Of a stretch of DNA of 46,168 nt, positions 42,832 through 46,168 are shown in pieces. A model generated the notes under the pieces. It was given only the letters and a program-made list of their open reading frames with translations. It searched no databases and was not told where the DNA came from. How positions within the stretch are numbered: the first letter of the stretch is position 1; each line of letters begins with the position of its first letter. Origin of the DNA: an uncultured Pelagibacteraceae bacterium (GTDB taxonomy: Bacteria; Pseudomonadota; Alphaproteobacteria; Pelagibacterales; Pelagibacteraceae); the NCBI GenBank assembly GCA_902597675.1, contig CACJYR010000010.1, positions 1-46,168 on the forward strand, read 5' to 3'. The position numbers and the translations under genes were made by a program.

Positions 42832-43757
42832 TTACTTTTATATACTGCAGATTTGATCTGATGGTTACTATTTAGATTGAAAATTATAGATGCATATTTA
42901 GGCATATTTCTAAACATATTCTGGGTTATTCTTTGATATGTCTGCATAAAATTGATGACATCTCCTCTGCTCATTATTTTTAAATTCGATTTTACTTTAC
43001 TTTTCACCCAAAGTTTTCTCTCTTGTTTCAATCTCCATTTCTGAAGCAAACTAAAATTTTTCGCTCTTAAATAAATTAAACAATTAAGTTGGGAATATAA
43101 GTTTTTGTATTTTGATTTCAATTGCTGGTTCACGTATTTTCTCCAAATTTGTCTTTGATCTTTGGCTTTTTCCAGAGAATTGATATTTTTCTTTAAAGTA
43201 TTATTTTTTTCTGATTTTGCACCAACGCACCACCCTTCGAAAATAATTACATCAGGTCTAACTTTTAAATCATACCAATTCTTTTTGTTAAATCGGTCAT
43301 CTATTGCTTTGTTAAATGTTGGCAATTTCAGCCTTTTAAATTTTCTACTTTTTACCTTTCTAAAAAAACTCAATATCATATTAATATCATGTGTTCCTGG
43401 TACTCCTCTAGTAAAAAGCATTGGGTGAATTTTATTAGATAAATTTATTCTATCTTTTCTAGTTTTATAAAAATCATCTATAGAAATTCTAAAAACCTTT
43501 AATTTAAAGTACTTTGTTAAAATAATTTTGATGAGTGAACTAATGGTTGTTTTGCCTGTACCTTGGCCTCCTGCTAAACCGACAAAATAAGGTCTTTTTT
43601 TATCAGCTTTTTTACTAATCCAAAAACATAATGGAATTAAGAAAGACTTTATCATTCTTTCTTTATTTTTAAATTTATCTGCTTTTGTTTCTTGAGATTT
43701 AATAAACTTTAAACAATCTTTTTTTACCTTACCAAAGCATAAGCTGAATTGTTGCAT
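42828..43757 (-). CDS. D-glycerate 3-kinase-like P-loop kinase
   Basis: 309 aa. The P-loop GGQGTGKT at residues 63-70, the SIDDFYKTRKDR substrate block, RGVPGTHDINM, LPTFNKAIDDRF and DVIIFEGWCVGAK match the plant-type glycerate kinase / uridine-kinase-like family. Its likely reaction is D-glycerate + ATP to 3-phosphoglycerate, linking C2/serine metabolism to glycolysis. The first 50 residues are basic. It overlaps the TolC gene by 4 bases. Substrate assignment is by family similarity only. Confidence 0.82.
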   Translation of the reverse strand: MQQFSLCFGKVKKDCLKFIKSQETKADKFKNKERMIKSFLIPLCFWISKKADKKRPYFVGLAGGQGTGKTTISSLIKIILTKYFKLKVFRISIDDFYKTRKDRINLSNKIHPMLFTRGVPGTHDINMILSFFRKVKSRKFKRLKLPTFNKAIDDRFNKKNWYDLKVRPDVIIFEGWCVGAKSEKNNTLKKNINSLEKAKDQRQIWRKYVNQQLKSKYKNLYSQLNCLIYLRAKNFSLLQKWRLKQERKLWVKSKVKSNLKIMSRGDVINFMQTYQRITQNMFRNMPKYASIIFNLNSNHQIKSAVYKSK

Positions 43758-43762
43758 GAAAA

Positions 43763-44125
43763 TTATTTTTTATCCAATGGATGATTTTGACCGTCATTTA
43801 CTGGAACTTCTTTCATATCAAAAGTATTTATTTCATCAATACAGCCAACATTAAATCCTGTCATTGCTGGATTGATCCTTGGATTGTGATGCGTGTAAAT
43901 TCCGCATTCAGAGCAAAAATAATGTTTCGCTACTTTTGAATGAAATTGATAAAGTTTTAGTTTATCTTGGCCTTTTGTAATTTTAAAATCTTCATTTTTT
44001 ACCATCGACATAATTGCACCTTTTCTTTTACAAATAGAACAATTGCATTTTATTACTTTAGCTAAATCTCCATCTAAATTAATTTGTGCTTCAACGGCTC
44101 CACAATGACATATTAATTTTTTCAT
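43763..44125 (-). CDS. GFA/CENP-V family zinc protein
   Basis: 120 aa. Zinc-binding Cys motifs are CHCGAVEA at the N-terminus, KCNCSICKRKG in the middle and YFCSECGIYTHH. The family includes glutathione-dependent formaldehyde-activating enzymes and the zinc domain of CENP-V. Substrate unproved; a formaldehyde role would fit the formate dehydrogenase upstream, but many members have no known reaction. It starts 5 bases before the kinase-like gene and is divergent from umuD. Confidence 0.85.
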   Translation of the reverse strand: MKKLICHCGAVEAQINLDGDLAKVIKCNCSICKRKGAIMSMVKNEDFKITKGQDKLKLYQFHSKVAKHYFCSECGIYTHHNPRINPAMTGFNVGCIDEINTFDMKEVPVNDGQNHPLDKK

Positions 44126-44232
44126 ATTGATGAATTGTTAAACTATCCTTGGTTGAAGTTATCCACAAGCATACAAAATATAGTTTTGATGTTCACGTTT
44201 TGATTCAGTTTTGATTCAATTACGGACTCAAA

Positions 44233-44261
44233 ATACAACCTATTGACTGCATTGTATAACT
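44233..44261 (+). promoter_or_regulatory. Candidate umuDC promoter
   Basis: TTGACT (44233-44238), 17-base spacer, TACAAA (44256-44261). The LexA box begins 14 bases beyond the -10, so a bound repressor would block the start of transcription. Confidence 0.4.
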
Positions 44262-44274
44262 GCGCTACAAATAA

Positions 44275-44289
44275 GAACAAAACAAGAAC
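44275..44289 (+). promoter_or_regulatory. LexA box of umuDC
   Basis: Exact GAAC-N7-GAAC, the alphaproteobacterial LexA operator. It ends at the base before the umuD ATG (44290). Weaker tandem ATTC-N7-ATTC half-sites (44203-44217) lie upstream. Confidence 0.75.
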
Positions 44290-44685
44290 ATGAAGCTCAC
44301 TATTCCTTATTATCTACATAAAGCCGGTGCTGGTTTTCCATCGCCTGCCACTGATTATATCGAGGAAGATATCGATCTGAACATGCATTTAATCAAAAAT
44401 GTTCCTGCCACTTTCATCATCCGAGTACAGGGAAAATCTATGGTTGATGTTGGGATTAATGATGGGGATTTATTAGTTGTCGATAAAAGTTTAAAGCCAA
44501 AAAACTTTTCAACCGTTATTGCAAATGTTCATGACGAACTTGTAGTTAAAACTTTAGTTCAAGAAAGAGATAAAAAATTTCTATCCTCAGGCTCTAAAGA
44601 TTTTTCTAATAGAATTTTGATAAATGAAGAAGAAGATGTCTTTATTTGGGGGGTTGTGACTTATGTCATCCATTCAACGTACTAA
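44290..44685 (+). CDS. umuD: UmuD-like S24 peptidase (Pol V accessory)
   Basis: 131 aa, slightly shorter than E. coli UmuD (139). The self-cleavage site is AGFPSPATDY with cut Ala14-Gly15; catalytic Ser50 lies in GKSMVDVG and catalytic Lys87 in ELVVKTLV. RecA-filament-driven cleavage makes UmuD', which joins UmuC as DNA polymerase V. It is preceded directly by a LexA box and overlaps umuC by 23 bases, the usual cassette layout. Confidence 0.93.
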   Translation: MKLTIPYYLHKAGAGFPSPATDYIEEDIDLNMHLIKNVPATFIIRVQGKSMVDVGINDGDLLVVDKSLKPKNFSTVIANVHDELVVKTLVQERDKKFLSSGSKDFSNRILINEEEDVFIWGVVTYVIHSTY

Positions 44686-45943
44686 AAAAATAGGCCTGGT
44701 CGATTGTAACTCTTTCTATGTTTCATGTGAAAGATTATTCAATCCAAGAATAAGAAAAAAACCTGTAGTTGTACTATCAAATAATGATGGTTGTATTATT
44801 TCTAGATCCAATGAAGCAAAAGCTTTGGGGATTAAAATGGGTGAACCTTATTTTAAGGCAAAAGATATTATTGTTAAAAATAAAGTTGAGGTTTTTTCAT
44901 CAAATTATTCTTTATATGGCGATTTATCTAGAAGAGTAATGAGAACACTTAAAAGATTTAATACTGAAATAGAAGTGTATTCTATCGATGAAGCATTTAT
45001 AGATTTATCCAATTTTCCAGACTCTGAAGTTGAAAAAGTTGGTAGAGAAATTAGAGAAACGGTTTTACAATGGACTGGTATTCCAACGAGTATCGGTATT
45101 GCTAAAACTAAAACTTTGAGCAAAGTTGCAAATCATATTGCCAAGAAGAAACAATCAGGGGTAACCAGTTTAATTGGAATAGAAAATTTAGACCCTATTT
45201 TAGAAAAAGTTGAAATAAATGATATATGGGGTGTTGGTAGGCAACTGACAAAATTCTACCAAAAAAATGGTATTTATAATGCTAAGCAACTTAAGAATAA
45301 ATCTAATACCTGGATCAAAAAATGTTCTAATGTTTTAAGCTCTAGAACTGCAATGGAACTTAGAGGGATACCTTGTATCAATTTAGAAACTACCCAAACT
45401 AAAAGAAAGAGCTGTGTAGTTTCAAGATCATTTGGTAAAAGAATTGAAAAATTTCAAGAACTAAAAGAAGCAGTTGCCAATTACTGCTTGAATGCATCTG
45501 AAAAAATTAGATCAGAATCTTTAGTTGCAAAAGCAATTACAGTTTTTGTTCGAACCAGTCCTTTTCAAAGAGACTATGGTTATTATTCAAATGCTAAAAC
45601 AATTGATTTTCCTATTGCAACAAACAATAGTATTGAAACTGTTAAGACTGCGGTTGCAATACTAGAAAGTATATTCAAAAATGGTTATCGCTATCAAAAA
45701 GCGGGTGTGATGCTAACAGGACTGCGTAATGACGATGGCAGAAAAAATTTATTTTCTTCTGAAAAAGATGAAAAAATAAAAAGTTTAATGCGGTCAATAG
45801 ATAATACTAATTATAGATATGGCAGATCCACTTTAAGTCTTGCAAGTGCTGGCGTTCATAAAAAATGGAATATGCGAAGACAATATTCTTCTAAAATAGA
45901 TACAGCTGACTTTTATTGTTTACCAACGATTAGAATTACTTAG
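44663..45943 (+). CDS. umuC: DNA polymerase V catalytic subunit UmuC
   Basis: 426-aa Y-family polymerase for error-prone bypass of lesions. Active-site marks are VDCNSFYVSCERLFNP, NNDGCIISRSNEAKALGI and YSIDEAFIDL; helix-hairpin-helix VNDIWGVGRQLTKFY-type sequence and AMELRGIPCI follow, with the little-finger domain and DUF4113 at the end. The beta-clamp motif is only partly recognisable (RKNLFSS instead of QLNLF). It overlaps umuD and converges with the unknown gene by 8 bases. Confidence 0.95.
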   Translation: MSSIQRTKKIGLVDCNSFYVSCERLFNPRIRKKPVVVLSNNDGCIISRSNEAKALGIKMGEPYFKAKDIIVKNKVEVFSSNYSLYGDLSRRVMRTLKRFNTEIEVYSIDEAFIDLSNFPDSEVEKVGREIRETVLQWTGIPTSIGIAKTKTLSKVANHIAKKKQSGVTSLIGIENLDPILEKVEINDIWGVGRQLTKFYQKNGIYNAKQLKNKSNTWIKKCSNVLSSRTAMELRGIPCINLETTQTKRKSCVVSRSFGKRIEKFQELKEAVANYCLNASEKIRSESLVAKAITVFVRTSPFQRDYGYYSNAKTIDFPIATNNSIETVKTAVAILESIFKNGYRYQKAGVMLTGLRNDDGRKNLFSSEKDEKIKSLMRSIDNTNYRYGRSTLSLASAGVHKKWNMRRQYSSKIDTADFYCLPTIRIT

Positions 45944-46168
45944 TAAAATGACAATTAGCTTCAACTACTGTCCAAGAAGCTGAACCAAAAGGCCTATTAC
46001 CAATATTTAAATAATGATGAACTATATCCCACTGATAACTATTAAGTTTACTTTTGTCTTGAGACCATTCTTTTAGTCTTTGTATATTTTCATGATCGGG
46101 AAATCTTGAAACATAGGCATATAACCATCCCCAATTACTACTTGATCGACTATTGAGATCTTGTTTTT
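45936..46168 (-). CDS. 3' end of an unknown gene, cut by the window edge
   Basis: Reverse-strand frame open from 46168 to a TAA at 45938-45936. The last about 76 residues read SRSSSNWGWLYAYVSRFPD, then HENIQRLKEWSQDK, NSYQWDIVHHYLNIGNRP and FGSASWTVVEANCHFTK. The sequence is rich in Trp and Tyr. I do not recognise the family. It shares 8 bases with the end of umuC. Confidence 0.6.
   Translation of the reverse strand, partial: KQDLNSRSSSNWGWLYAYVSRFPDHENIQRLKEWSQDKSKLNSYQWDIVHHYLNIGNRPFGSASWTVVEANCHFTK

Noticed and set aside
44159-44167. TTATCCACA, a perfect DnaA-box 9-mer upstream of umuD
   Set aside because: Only one box was noticed, with no AT-rich unwinding cluster or dnaA/hemE-type genes near it. 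By base composition one such match in 46 kb is expected about as often as not, so an origin is not supported.
44197-44217. Tandem GTTTTGATTCA repeats upstream of umuD as a second LexA operator
   Set aside because: Only ATTC-N7-ATTC half-sites, each one base off GTTC. In AT-rich DNA this is too weak to call separately from the exact box at 44275.
1-46168. Search for tRNA genes, rRNA, transposases, integrases, prophage or defence systems
   Set aside because: No tRNA cloverleaf or TTC-loop signature, no transposase or integrase motifs, and no restriction, toxin-antitoxin or CRISPR genes were recognised. A covariance-model scan would be needed to exclude a degenerate tRNA.

Overview
The window is very AT-rich, gene-dense and has almost no spacers: many neighbouring genes overlap by 1-11 bases and no gap reaches 300 bases. 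Gene content and style point to an alphaproteobacterium of the SAR11 / Candidatus Pelagibacter type. Supporting signs are a tandem glycine riboswitch in front of gcvT, a plant/methylotroph-type NAD formate dehydrogenase, a TRAP transporter, three EamA carriers, GAAC-N7-GAAC (alphaproteobacterial LexA) boxes and a shortened IMP dehydrogenase. The assignment is inferred from gene content, not from a marker-gene tree. No tRNA, rRNA, CRISPR, IS element or prophage was seen.

Layout. 1-8 kb: EamA and MFS transporters, a coiled-coil protein, an EamA + arginine:glycine amidinotransferase-like pair, an Fe-S scaffold-like protein, an HPP membrane protein and NAD formate dehydrogenase. 7.5-11 kb: exported MsrA, the AMPylase SelO, a DAO-type flavoenzyme and TspO. 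11-20 kb: a minus-strand run gcvT-gcvH-gcvP followed after 6 bases by four lipid-modification genes (FAD amine-oxidase-like, DUF1365, cyclopropane-synthase-like methyltransferase, DUF3833 lipoprotein), met by an SDR on the other strand. A tandem glycine riboswitch leads this run. 20-24 kb: EamA plus 5-oxoprolinase PxpBC, with divergent PxpA and a TPR protein. 24-27 kb: a TRAP transporter, then a TerC protein. 27-34.3 kb: a compact minus-strand run psd-pssA-GT-rlmE-guaB-TPR-guaA-panB. 34.4-44 kb: icd, alaS, an apparently inserted TPR/2OG-oxygenase gene, recA, a TolC-family protein, a glycerate-kinase-like protein and a GFA protein. 44-46 kb: an SOS-type umuDC cassette and a partial unknown gene.

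How genes work together. Glycine cleavage and formate oxidation are one-carbon/energy reactions. The gcv operon appears translationally coupled or co-transcribed with a SAM-using fatty-acid-modification set. pxpABC turns 5-oxoproline into glutamate. guaB/guaA make GMP, and pssA/psd make phosphatidylethanolamine. recA and umuDC both carry candidate LexA boxes.

The most unusual observation is an imperfect direct repeat of about 140 bases containing the alaS promoter and first codons. It flanks a near-consensus-promoter gene for a TPR/2OG-Fe(II) oxygenase. The distal copy is a decayed alaS 5' fragment, which marks the gene as a cassette inserted between recA and alaS. A second pattern is promoter geometry: several genes have a -10 hexamer only 6-9 bases before the start codon, implying leaderless or near-leaderless mRNAs.
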